A stretch of DNA of 64,000 nt from Propionicimonas sp. GTDB taxonomy: Bacteria > Actinomycetota > Actinomycetes > Propionibacteriales > Propionibacteriaceae. The translations under genes were made by a program, and so were the position numbers. The notes beneath the pieces were generated by a model that was not told where the DNA came from, searched no databases, and was given only the letters and a program-made list of their open reading frames with translations. Below, piece after piece: positions 17,771-25,510 of the stretch (within the stretch, counting starts at the first letter, position 1; each line of letters opens with the position of its first letter). Location of the stretch: the NCBI RefSeq assembly GCF_029975155.1, contig NZ_JARKPQ010000160.1, positions 37,782 to 101,781 of the forward strand. Direction: 5' to 3'.

Positions 17771-18013
17771 TGCTCGCACCCGACCGCCTTCCAGGGCTGA
17801 TCTGTCAGCCGGATTGTGTTCGATGGAGTCGATGGTCTTGATGAGGGGTGTTTGCGCCTCGGCGCTCGGCCTGCGAAGCCTCCTCGGGAAGCTGGTGCCT
17901 TATCAAGCCAGCCACTCGGTAAACGGGCGCCCGGAGAACGGGAACCAGGGAGTAGCGTCCTCTTCGGGGCATGGACCTGGCGGCCCCAGAAGTATCGACG
18001 AACGGAGTTGACG
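17771..18013. other. Gap with no supported gene
   Basis: 243 nt between the small peptide and the next miniprotein. Overlapping short ORFs (17581, 17805, 17814, 17816) have no family features. No hairpin or clear promoter was found, although AGGGAGTAGCGT at 17948-17959 contains a weak -10-like TAGCGT. Confidence 0.4.
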
Positions 18014-18181
18014 ATGAAACCGGTGACCATCGCACTTACCCTCAGTGCGGCCATTTGTGCAACTCTCCTGTTGTTCCATGTTGCAGAAAACTTGGCAGTG
18101 CTGTGGTGGGCAGTGATACTTGCTAACGCGACTTGGGTCATTGTAGGAGTGGTCAGGAAGGGTCAAGATTCCGACCAATAG
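18014..18181 (+). CDS. Two-helix membrane miniprotein
   Basis: 55-aa product MKPVTIALTLSAAICATLLLFHVAENL..., with two hydrophobic helices at about residues 4-21 and 26-46 and a charged tail VRKGQDSDQ. ATG 18014 has GGAG 6 nt upstream; the longer ORF-track start at 17816 is rejected. It sits 37 nt before the cysteine-rich precursor gene, so a role as immunity protein or export helper is conceivable, but nothing in the sequence proves it. Confidence 0.55.
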   Translation: MKPVTIALTLSAAICATLLLFHVAENLAVLWWAVILANATWVIVGVVRKGQDSDQ

Positions 18182-18218
18182 TCAGCGGAAGAACGCCAAT
18201 CAACAAAGGAGTTGTGGA

Positions 18219-18932
18219 ATGAGAAAGACAATGCTTGCGGCCATCGGAGTGGCAGTGTCGCTGAGTCTGGCGGTAGTTACGGCGCAACCCACCGCAGCAC
18301 ACCCGCGACTACCTGCCTCACCCATGTCACGGATCGACGTACGCAGCGCTGCGGTGGATCTTCAGAAGAAGGTCGAGCAGAGGGACTCGCGGCAGCACTT
18401 GCGGCGCTCTGAAGCGGTACGAACTCTCAAGGCAGCGTATCCACGCCTGGCGCTTTCTGGCTTCGGCGAGGTCGCAATCAATCAGGCGACTGGCTACCTA
18501 GATCACAGCACTCGGATCATCAGCGCCCCGGTTGTAGGTGGCAACCTAATGCTTGGATCAAATGTCACGGTGTTCGTCGGTCCCGATGGCAACTTGATCG
18601 ACTCCTACGAGATACTATTTGTGCCAATGGATGAAAATTCAGGCCGCACGGTAATCTGGCGTGCCGGCACAATAGTCTTCGACAAGGTGACGACCAACGA
18701 TGGGTCAGTGTTGGATCCTACTGACCCGGTCAATGTTGGTTTCAGCCTTTCCAAGTTCAACAAGTGTCTTGCCAGTCAGGGGATCGCGGCTTGGGTCGTT
18801 ACTGCGATCACAGCAGCTTGCAGTGTTGCATGCGCTGCCACGGTGGGGACCGGATGCGCCGTTTGCATCATCGCCCTAGCGCTCGTAGCTGGCCCGACCC
18901 TCGCGCTGTGCTTAGGGCGTGCGCAACAGTAG
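18219..18932 (+). CDS. Secreted precursor with C-terminal cysteine-rich hydrophobic domain (halocin-C8-like bacteriocin candidate)
   Basis: 237-aa protein with AAGGAG 7 nt before the ATG. A classical signal peptide (MRKTMLAAIGVAVSLSLAVVTAQPTAAH) is followed by a soluble region of about 150 residues. The last 60 residues are hydrophobic with six Cys: NKCLASQGIAAW, then CSVACAATVGTGCAVC, then LALCLG. The spacing C-x3-C-x7-C and the terminal CLG resemble the mature halocin C8 domain as I recall it, where the N-terminal part of the same precursor is the immunity protein. The N-terminal domain could therefore be an immunity module. Base composition is visibly lower in GC than the flanking core genes. 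Without a database search this is a pattern-level assignment; an unrelated secreted membrane-active protein remains possible. Confidence 0.6.
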   Translation: MRKTMLAAIGVAVSLSLAVVTAQPTAAHPRLPASPMSRIDVRSAAVDLQKKVEQRDSRQHLRRSEAVRTLKAAYPRLALSGFGEVAINQATGYLDHSTRIISAPVVGGNLMLGSNVTVFVGPDGNLIDSYEILFVPMDENSGRTVIWRAGTIVFDKVTTNDGSVLDPTDPVNVGFSLSKFNKCLASQGIAAWVVTAITAACSVACAATVGTGCAVCIIALALVAGPTLALCLGRAQQ

Positions 18933-18951
18933 CTGGGCCAAAGCGGCCACA

Positions 18952-19611
18952 ATGAAAGAGGAGCGTGCGAAGGTCGTCGCGTACGTGTCGGCCCTCGCCG
19001 TTCTCCTTAGTGGGTGCGCGCACTCTGGGGCTGAACAGCCGCAGGTACCGTTGCCACGCGCTTCTCAACGCATCGCGAACGAGTGCCCGGAGGGTCTGCC
19101 CGACAGGGTGGCCCAGATGGTTGCAGCGGAGGGACTGCGTTCTAGCGGCGTTTTTGCCAGCGACAACGTGATCTTGGCAACTGCACACGGCGTCTCTAGC
19201 GCCGCCATCGTCGACGTCTCTGGGGGTCGCATCCACGCACGCGTCGTGATGCGCGATGAGTCGTTGGATTATTCGATCCTGGTTACAGCCGACCGGCTGC
19301 CTCGCGCAGGCCGAGTTCGGATCCAAGGGACAAGCCTCACCGTGGATGAACCCGTGGTGGCCGTCATGGCCGGGTCGGGCACTGCCGAGTGTGTCCCTGG
19401 GGTCGTGCTGGAGAGCCTCCCCAACCGAGTGCGAACCTCCGTGCCAGTTCAGTCTGGCGAGTCAGGATCGCCGGTGTTTGACCGCACCGGAGCGCTTGTC
19501 GGGATCATCCTCGCCCGAGGAGAAGGAAATCAAGGTTCCGTACTACTTCCTGCCGCGCGGTTCGCGAAGCAACTTCTGGACGCGGTGAGGACACATGCCG
19601 CGGACGCCTGA
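18952..19611 (+). CDS. Trypsin-like serine protease lipoprotein
   Basis: 219-aa protein with a lipoprotein signal peptide (KVVAYVSALAVLLSGC, a perfect LSGC lipobox, Cys22). The catalytic triad is plausible: His in ILATAHGVSSA, Asp in ESLDYSILVTAD, Ser in SGESGSPVFDRTGALVG (usual GDSGGP, here GESGSP). The trypsin-fold order and spacing support the S1/HtrA-like class. No PDZ domain is seen. I use ATG 18952 rather than GTG 18919. It lies 19 nt after the cysteine-rich precursor, so it could process that precursor outside the membrane. Confidence 0.72.
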   Translation: MKEERAKVVAYVSALAVLLSGCAHSGAEQPQVPLPRASQRIANECPEGLPDRVAQMVAAEGLRSSGVFASDNVILATAHGVSSAAIVDVSGGRIHARVVMRDESLDYSILVTADRLPRAGRVRIQGTSLTVDEPVVAVMAGSGTAECVPGVVLESLPNRVRTSVPVQSGESGSPVFDRTGALVGIILARGEGNQGSVLLPAARFAKQLLDAVRTHAADA

Positions 19612-19881
19612 TGCTGAGCTCTTCGAACACACGGCCGGCTGGCTCGCCAATCACGCCATCGGACAGGACACGCCCTCAGCTTCACCGTGGCCATCGGTGT
19701 CCTCGCCACCATCGCCGCCGCCATCACCGCGATCCCGCCCGTCATCTACGCGACTGGACCCCGTCACTGTCATGCGCACACCCTGGATGTCCCTCGGCTG
19801 ATCATCCTGGCGGCGTTAACGTTCGTCCTCATGGCGATCGACTCAGGTCTTCACCGATCACGCTCGCGATGGCGAAGCTAA
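19595..19881 (+). pseudogene. Possible frameshifted small membrane protein
   Basis: One frame from ATG 19595 gives a natural-looking start (DAELFEHTAGWLANHAIGQDT). About 10 nt later another frame continues with SFTVAIGVLATIAAAITAIPPVIYATG and a second hydrophobic stretch RLIILAALTFVLMAID. Neither frame alone makes a sensible protein, so one base appears lost near 19670. Alternatively the second part is a separate 64-aa protein from GTG 19687. From 19882 to the tRNA at 20027 nothing else is seen. Confidence 0.35.
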
Positions 19882-20026
19882 CGTCCGCGGCGGGTGGCAT
19901 TAGCAGGCGGGCCGCGCGTATGTAGCCCGGAGTCGAAGTGGACGGGTGTAATGCCTAGTCAGCGAGGGGCCGCGGCTTCGCGCGCGGAGGGCGGGGTGGG
20001 AAGAGGAATCTTCGCGTCAGACCCAG

Positions 20027-20109
20027 TACCGGGAAGGGGAGTCGAACCCCTACGCCCTTTCGGGCAGACGGGTTTGAGCCGTCCGCGTATACCATTCCGC
20101 CACCCCGGC
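20027..20109 (-). tRNA. tRNA-Leu (anticodon CAA)
   Basis: The reverse strand folds as a class II tRNA. Acceptor GCCGGGG pairs with TCCCGGT (two G-U pairs), the D-stem is GCG/CGC, and the anticodon arm is GACGG-CTCAAAC-CCGTC with CAA. A long variable arm (CCCGAAAGGG) and the T-arm AGGGG-TTCGACT-CCCCT follow. Discriminator is A; CCA is not encoded. Its 3' end points toward the low-GC island at 12.9-20.0 kb. Confidence 0.95.
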
Positions 20110-20216
20110 AGGTGCCCAAGCAGTGTGCCACAACTTGGCGGCGCCTCGTCCCATCAGGGTAACCTCAACCGTGCAACCCACCCCCGTGCCGGAACCAGCC
20201 AGGAAGCTGAAGAGGA

Positions 20217-20837
20217 ATGACTGCCGAAGACGAGCGTAACGAGGACGACCAGCTGCGCGTGCTGGTGGCGGAGGACGAGGCACTGATCCGGCTCGACCTG
20301 GTCGAACTGCTCACCGAAGAGGGCTACCAGGTGATCGCGGAGGCCGCGGACGGCGAGGAGGCCCTCACCCTGGCCCGCAAGCTCATCCCCGACCTCGTGG
20401 TGATGGACGTGAAGATGCCCAAGATGGACGGCATCTCCGCCGCGGCCATCATCGCCGAGGAGCGGATCGCTCCCGTGGTCATGCTCACCGCCTTCAGCCA
20501 GCGCGAGCTCGTCGAGCGCGCCCGCGACGCCGGCGCGATGGCCTACGTCGTGAAGCCCTTCGACTCCTCGGACGTCATTCCGGCGATCGAGATCGCGATG
20601 GCCCGGTTCGCCGAGATCCGCGCGGTCGAGGCCGAGGTCGCCGACCTCGAGGACCGGTTCGCGTCCCGCAAGGCCGTCGACCACGCCAAGGGCCTGCTCC
20701 AGGAGGGGCTGGGGCTCACCGAGCCGGAGGCCTTCCGCTGGATTCAGAAGACCGCGATGGACCTGCGCAAGTCCATGCGGGAAGTGGCCGAGGCCGTGAT
20801 CGAGCAGTCGAAGAGCGAGAAGGCCAAGAAGAAGTAG
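20217..20837 (+). CDS. pdtaR: PdtaR-like response regulator with ANTAR RNA-binding domain
   Basis: 206-aa response regulator. The receiver domain has LVAEDEALIRLDL, the phospho-Asp in LVVMDVKMPKMDG and Lys in YVVKPFD. The C-terminal ANTAR domain (DHAKGLLQEGLGLTEPEAFRWIQKTAMDLRKSMREVAEAV) binds hairpins in mRNA leaders and acts by antitermination. Its partner kinase PdtaS is not in the window. The ATG follows a 107-nt gap from the tRNA gene. Confidence 0.93.
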   Translation: MTAEDERNEDDQLRVLVAEDEALIRLDLVELLTEEGYQVIAEAADGEEALTLARKLIPDLVVMDVKMPKMDGISAAAIIAEERIAPVVMLTAFSQRELVERARDAGAMAYVVKPFDSSDVIPAIEIAMARFAEIRAVEAEVADLEDRFASRKAVDHAKGLLQEGLGLTEPEAFRWIQKTAMDLRKSMREVAEAVIEQSKSEKAKKK

Positions 20838-20891
20838 TCAGGCTCGCTGCGGCAGCGTCACCACCACACGGCTGGTCACCCCCCGACCGCT

Positions 20892-20910
20892 GGTCGAGCT
20901 TGTCGAGACC
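20892..20910. repeat. Dispersed palindromic repeat, copy 2
   Basis: GGTCGAGCTTGTCGAGACC between convergent pdtaR and the thioesterase gene. It is followed by a degenerate second arm (GCAAGCTCAACGAGCGGT), so the pair could form a hairpin. Confidence 0.8.
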
Positions 20911-20929
20911 TACCGGCGTTTCGGCAAGC

Positions 20930-21337
20930 TCAACGAGCGGTCGTCGCCCGCTTCAGGAACACCGTGATCCTGGCGGCGCAGACCTGCTCGCCGGCGTCGC
21001 CGGTGATCGAGATGTCGTAGGTGGCCAGTGTGCCGCCGATCCGGATGGCCGTCGCCACTCCGGTGACCCAGCCCTCCCGCGCGGGGCGCAGGTGGGTTGC
21101 GTTGATGTCCACGCCGGTGACCGCGCCGTCCGGCCCCACCTCCGCGGCCGCGGCGAGCGATGCCAGGCTCTCGGCCAGCACGCAGGACGCGCCGCCGTGC
21201 CACAGTCCGAAGGGCTGGGTGTTGCCCTGCACCGGGCAGCGGCCCGTCGCCCGGGTGGGCGTCACCTCCAGCAGCTCGACCCCCATCTTCTCGTCCAGTG
21301 GGCTGCTCAGGCCGGCGAACCAGTCGGGAACGTTCAT
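20930..21337 (-). CDS. PaaI-type hotdog-fold thioesterase
   Basis: 135-aa hotdog-fold protein. The family pattern is visible: GNTQPFGLWHGGASCVLAESLASLAA (HGG catalytic loop), then VTGVDINATHLRPAREGWVTGVATAI. It probably hydrolyses an aromatic or medium-chain acyl-CoA; the substrate is unknown. ATG 21337 has GAAGG upstream; the 682-aa ORF-track frame is mostly shadow of polA. It is divergent from polA. Confidence 0.88.
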   Translation of the reverse strand: MNVPDWFAGLSSPLDEKMGVELLEVTPTRATGRCPVQGNTQPFGLWHGGASCVLAESLASLAAAAEVGPDGAVTGVDINATHLRPAREGWVTGVATAIRIGGTLATYDISITGDAGEQVCAARITVFLKRATTAR

Positions 21338-21386
21338 GTGCCCAACCTTCGCACACGGCCCTGGGGATGCTGGGGGTGGTGGCCGG

Positions 21387-21392
21387 TAGTGT
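21387..21392 (+). promoter_or_regulatory. -10 hexamer of polA, likely leaderless
   Basis: TAGTGT, 8 nt before the GTG at 21401. No RecA-NDp-type box is found at the corresponding upstream position. Confidence 0.45.
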
Positions 21393-21400
21393 TCCGGAAT

Positions 21401-24100
21401 GTGACGAACCCAGCCACCACGCCCGGCGAACGACCCGAGACCCTGCTGCTGATCGACGGCCACTCGATCGCCTATCGCGCCTTCTTCGCCCTGCCCGTCG
21501 AGAACTTCTCCACCACGACCGGCCAGCACACGAACGCGGTCTACGGTTTCACCTCGATGCTGATCAACGTCCTGCGGGACGAGCAGCCCACCCACCTCGC
21601 GGTGGCCTTCGACGTGTCCCGCAAGACGTTCCGCAGCGAGCAGTACGCCGAGTACAAGGCGAACCGGTCGGCGTCCCCGGCGGAGTTCACCGGCCAGATC
21701 GGGCTGATCAAGGAAGTGCTGGACGCGCTGAACATCGTCCACCTCGAGCGCGACGGCTTCGAGGCCGACGACATCATCGCCACTCTCGCCACGCAGAGTG
21801 CGAAGGCAGGCCTGCGCGTGCTGATCTGCACCGGTGACCGTGACACCCTGCAGCTCGTCGACGAGCAGACCACGGTGCTCTACCCGCGCAAGGGCGTCTC
21901 CGACCTGGCCCGGCTCGACCCGCCGACCGTGCTGGAGCGGTATCTGGTGGAGCCGGCCCGCTACCCGGAGGTGGCCGCCCTGGTGGGTGAGAGCAGCGAC
22001 AACCTGCCCGGCGTGCCGGGCGTGGGGCCGAAGACCGCGGCCAAGTGGCTGGCCACCTACGACGGCCTCGAGAACCTGGTTCGGCACGCGGACGAACTCA
22101 CCGGCAAGGCCGGGGAGTCGCTGCGCGCCCACCTGGAGGACGTGCAGCGCAACCGCCGGCTGAACGCCCTGATCTGCGACCTCGACCTGCCGGTCGGGCC
22201 GGCCGACCTGCTTCGCAGGGACTGGAACCGGGACGCCGTGCACGAGGTGTTCGACGGTCTGGAGTTCCGGGTGCTGCGCGACCGGCTGCTGGAGACGCTG
22301 CCGGCGGACGACACCGAGTCGCAGGGTGGTTTCGAGGTGTCCGGGGAGGTGCTGCCCACGGGTGGCGTCCGGGCCTGGCTGGACGCCCATGCCCGTACCG
22401 GAGTGGTCGGGCTCGACGTGCAGGGACGCTGGCGCTCCGGCTCGGGTGACGTCACCGGACTCGCGCTGGCCGCGGCGGACGGCACCGCGGCCTGGATCGA
22501 CGTCACCGGCGTCTCGCCCGACGACGACACCGCGTTGGCCGGCTGGCTCGCCGATCCGTCCGCGCAGAAGGCCATGCACGATGCCAAGGGGCCGCTGCTC
22601 GCCCTGTGGTCCCGCGGCTGGGATCTCGCCGGCCTGGTCAGCGACACCCAGCTGGCCGCGTACCTGCTGCGCCCGGACCAACGGGTGTACGACCTGGCCG
22701 ACCTCACCGCCCGGCACCTCAGGCGCGATCTGGCCGTGGCCGGCTCGGGAGCGGACACCGGCGACCAGGCCGCGTTCAGCTTCGACGACACCGAGAGCCA
22801 CGACGCCATGATCAGGGCGCGCGCCGTGATCGACCTCGCCGCCGCGCTGGAACTGGAGCTGGAGGCCCACGGCGGCGCTCGGCTGATGCGCGAGGTCGAG
22901 CTGCCCCTCACCCGCACGCTCGCCACGATGGAGCGGGTCGGCGTCGCGGTCGACCTCGACTACCTCAACCGGCTGCACGCCGACTTCGACGCCGCCGTCG
23001 TGGCGGCGGAGTCAGACGCGTTCGCCGTCCTCGGCAGGCAGATCAACCTCGGGTCGCCCATGCAGCTGCAGGCGGTGCTGTTCGACGAGCTGGGCATGCC
23101 GAAGACGCGCCGCACCAAGACCGGCTGGACCACCGACGCCGAGTCGCTGGAGGGACTCTTCGCGAAGACCGAGCATCCGTTCCTCGCGCACCTGCTGCGG
23201 CACCGCGACCAGATCCGGCTGCGGCAGACGGTGGAAGGGCTGCTGAAGTCGGTGGCGGACGACGGTCGCGTCCACACCACGTACGTGCAGACCATCGCGG
23301 CCACCGGGCGGCTGTCGTCCACCGACCCGAACCTGCAGAACATCCCGATCCGCACCGAAGCAGGCCGGCGCATCCGGGAGGCGTTCGTGGTCGGGGCGGG
23401 CTACGAGACGCTCCTCACCGCCGACTACAGCCAGATCGAGATGCGGATCATGGCCGACCAGTCCGAGGACGCCGGCCTGATCGAGGCGTTCGCCTCGGGC
23501 CACGACTTCCACACCACGACGGCGTCCCGCGTGTTCGGCGTCGCGCCGGACGAGGTCACACCGGCGATGCGGGCGAAGATCAAGGCGATGAACTACGGGC
23601 TGGCGTACGGCCTGTCCGCGTTCGGGTTGAGCCAGCAGCTGAAGATCGAGAGGTCCGAGGCGGCCGGGCTGATGGACGAGTACTTCGAGCGGTTCGGGCA
23701 CGTGCGCGACTATCTGCACGAGATCGTCGACACCGCCCGCCGCACCGGCTTCACCGAGACCATCCTCGGCCGGCGGCGCTATCTGCCCGACCTCACCTCG
23801 TCGAACCGGCAGCGGCGGGAGATGGCGGAGCGGGCCGCGCTGAACGCGCCGATCCAGGGCTCTGCCGCCGACATCATCAAGGTTGCGATGCTGGACGTGG
23901 AGTCCGCGATCGCCCAGCGCGGCCTGCGCAGCCGGATGCTGCTGCAGGTGCACGACGAACTCGTGTTCGAGGTCGCGCCAGGGGAGCGGGACGAGTTCGA
24001 GGCGCTCGTCCGCGACAAGATGGCCCACGCCGTCGACATGGCCGTGCCGCTGGAGGTGTCGGTGGGCGCCGGCCGGTCCTGGCACGAAGCCGCCCACTGA
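21401..24100 (+). CDS. polA: DNA polymerase I
   Basis: Family A polymerase for Okazaki fragment maturation and repair synthesis. From GTG 21401 the product is 899 aa. The 5'-3' exonuclease domain has LLLIDGHSIAYRAFFA, DGFEADDIIATLA and GVPGVGPKTAAKWL. The middle domain corresponds to the 3'-5' exonuclease but appears to lack the catalytic acidic motifs, as is common in actinobacteria. The polymerase domain shows TGRLSSTDPNLQNIPIRT, ADYSQIEMRIMA (motif A), KAMNYGLAYGLSAFG (motif B) and QVHDELVFEV (motif C). The track's longer start at 20900 overlaps the thioesterase. Confidence 0.97.
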   Translation: MTNPATTPGERPETLLLIDGHSIAYRAFFALPVENFSTTTGQHTNAVYGFTSMLINVLRDEQPTHLAVAFDVSRKTFRSEQYAEYKANRSASPAEFTGQIGLIKEVLDALNIVHLERDGFEADDIIATLATQSAKAGLRVLICTGDRDTLQLVDEQTTVLYPRKGVSDLARLDPPTVLERYLVEPARYPEVAALVGESSDNLPGVPGVGPKTAAKWLATYDGLENLVRHADELTGKAGESLRAHLEDVQRNRRLNALICDLDLPVGPADLLRRDWNRDAVHEVFDGLEFRVLRDRLLETLPADDTESQGGFEVSGEVLPTGGVRAWLDAHARTGVVGLDVQGRWRSGSGDVTGLALAAADGTAAWIDVTGVSPDDDTALAGWLADPSAQKAMHDAKGPLLALWSRGWDLAGLVSDTQLAAYLLRPDQRVYDLADLTARHLRRDLAVAGSGADTGDQAAFSFDDTESHDAMIRARAVIDLAAALELELEAHGGARLMREVELPLTRTLATMERVGVAVDLDYLNRLHADFDAAVVAAESDAFAVLGRQINLGSPMQLQAVLFDELGMPKTRRTKTGWTTDAESLEGLFAKTEHPFLAHLLRHRDQIRLRQTVEGLLKSVADDGRVHTTYVQTIAATGRLSSTDPNLQNIPIRTEAGRRIREAFVVGAGYETLLTADYSQIEMRIMADQSEDAGLIEAFASGHDFHTTTASRVFGVAPDEVTPAMRAKIKAMNYGLAYGLSAFGLSQQLKIERSEAAGLMDEYFERFGHVRDYLHEIVDTARRTGFTETILGRRRYLPDLTSSNRQRREMAERAALNAPIQGSAADIIKVAMLDVESAIAQRGLRSRMLLQVHDELVFEVAPGERDEFEALVRDKMAHAVDMAVPLEVSVGAGRSWHEAAH

Positions 24101-24105
24101 GCCGG

Positions 24106-25422
24106 TCACGGTGGTGGGTCGTCATGGTCGATGTCCCACAGGAGTTGGTCGAAGCGCCGGCGGTGGGGGTCGCGGAACATGGGTCGCGTGCCGTTGGGTC
24201 CGATGCGGTAGGTGTGTCCGGCCGGGGTGCGCCACCAGAAGACGCCGGGTCGTGGCTGTTCGAGGTGCCAGCCGCCGTGGGTCTTGGCCCGGTGCGCTCG
24301 CCGGGACAACGGGCCGAGGTTCGATGCGCGGGTCTGGTCGGGTTGGCCCGGTCGCCAGGGGATGGTGTGGTCGAGGTCCTGGTGGCGAGCGGTGCGGCTG
24401 CTGTGCGGGAAGACCTCGTAGGTGTCGCGGAGCAGGACCTGGCGGCGGATCGGATCGGGGATCTCGTAGCTGTCGACCGCGATGTGCTGGTAGGGCCGGA
24501 CCACGGGGGTGAGCCGGATCCGGGTGTGGCCGAGCAGATGGCCCAGCATGGTGGCCGCCAGCGGCCCGACGCCCTCGACCCGGGCTGTGCCGCGTCCGGT
24601 CAGCAGGGTCTCCTCGGCGACGTGCACGTACACGTCGGCCTGAGGCAGCAGCCGGGGGTCGGTCGAGGCGGTCTCGGGGTCTTCGGCGAGCATGAGCCGG
24701 GCTCGTTCCGGCGTGGCGAGGATACCGACGGCCCTGGCCCGGCGGACGTCCTTGGTGTCAGTGTCACCCCGGACGGCGAGGAGATCGGCGATCCGGTCGA
24801 TCATGGCGTCGAAGAAGATCGCGTCGGCGGTGTCGACCCGGGCCGACAGGTAGGCCACCGATGGGTCGTCCGTGGGCAGTTTGCGGACGAACCGGTCCGC
24901 CCGGGCCTTCCGGTTGAGCGCGGTCACCGTGTCGGCGGCCAGGTCGGTGATCAGCCCGCGGGTCAGGTGCAGCACCCGCCGCCAGGACAGGCCGGGGATC
25001 CTGGGGGCGAGCCGGGCGTCCAGTTCGCGCGCCTGGTCGAGGGTGAGGTCGAACCGGGCCACCTCGGCGGCCAGTTGGCAGGCCCGCCACATCGGGACGA
25101 GACCCTGGGTGGCCTGGAACCAGACCAGAGGGTGGCGGGCCTTGAGGTTCACGATGTCACGGATCAACCAGGTCGCCGCCGCCACCGAGATGCCCTTCAG
25201 CGCGGCCACCTCCAGGGGCAGGAACTCATCCACCAACGCGGTGCCGTCGGCGCCGATCCGGACCGGCCTGGTGCCGACCACATCGAAGGTGGCGTCGGCG
25301 TCCCAGGCGTGTTCGGCGGCCAGATCGGCGATCGCGACCGCCTCGGCGATCTCCGCCCGGGTGCGGGACTCGATCGCCACCCGCAGCCGCTCGGCTGCGC
25401 TCGGGGTCGAGGTCGTTTCCAT
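24106..25422 (-). CDS. DUF222 / HNH endonuclease domain protein
   Basis: 438-aa protein of the DUF222-HNH type (13E12-repeat family), common and multicopy in actinobacteria. The DUF222 region spans roughly residues 30-300 (ALKGISVAAATWLIRDIV, DLTLDQARELDARL). The HNH nuclease core near the C-terminus shows CD-free zinc/His residues in TARHQDLDHTIPWRPG and ASNLGPLSRRAHRAKTHGGW. Its function is not established; members spread by duplication or as selfish genes. It ends 5 nt from the convergent polA stop. Confidence 0.88.
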   Translation of the reverse strand: METTSTPSAAERLRVAIESRTRAEIAEAVAIADLAAEHAWDADATFDVVGTRPVRIGADGTALVDEFLPLEVAALKGISVAAATWLIRDIVNLKARHPLVWFQATQGLVPMWRACQLAAEVARFDLTLDQARELDARLAPRIPGLSWRRVLHLTRGLITDLAADTVTALNRKARADRFVRKLPTDDPSVAYLSARVDTADAIFFDAMIDRIADLLAVRGDTDTKDVRRARAVGILATPERARLMLAEDPETASTDPRLLPQADVYVHVAEETLLTGRGTARVEGVGPLAATMLGHLLGHTRIRLTPVVRPYQHIAVDSYEIPDPIRRQVLLRDTYEVFPHSSRTARHQDLDHTIPWRPGQPDQTRASNLGPLSRRAHRAKTHGGWHLEQPRPGVFWWRTPAGHTYRIGPNGTRPMFRDPHRRRFDQLLWDIDHDDPPP

Positions 25423-25463
25423 GCAGACAGGTCTACACGGCGGCTCTGACGTTTCGGGCGCGG

Positions 25464-25482
25464 GGTCTCGACGGGCTCGACC
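25464..25482. repeat. Dispersed palindromic repeat, copy 3
   Basis: GGTCTCGACGGGCTCGACC, an inverted-orientation copy of the intergenic family with two changes. It lies in the 88-nt gap upstream of the DUF222/HNH gene. Confidence 0.75.
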
Positions 25483-25510
25483 AGCGGTGGGGTGGGGGTT
25501 CGACAGCGCG

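Noticed and set aside
19611-19925. 104-aa ORF coupled to the protease stop by TGATG
   Set aside because: The translation is dominated by Arg, His and Pro and looks like a shadow; a neighbouring frame gives a more natural hydrophobic protein.
20027-20060. Duplicated tRNA 3' end as attachment site
   Set aside because: I looked for a second copy of the tRNA-Leu 3' segment near 12.9 kb and elsewhere in the island and found none by eye.
21370-21392. RecA-NDp promoter for polA
   Set aside because: The position corresponding to the TGTCRG box reads CTGGGGGTG, without the core.
22606-25449. 947-aa plus-strand ORF across polA and the HNH gene
   Set aside because: Low-complexity Arg/Gly/Ala translation, overlaps two genes with conserved domains.
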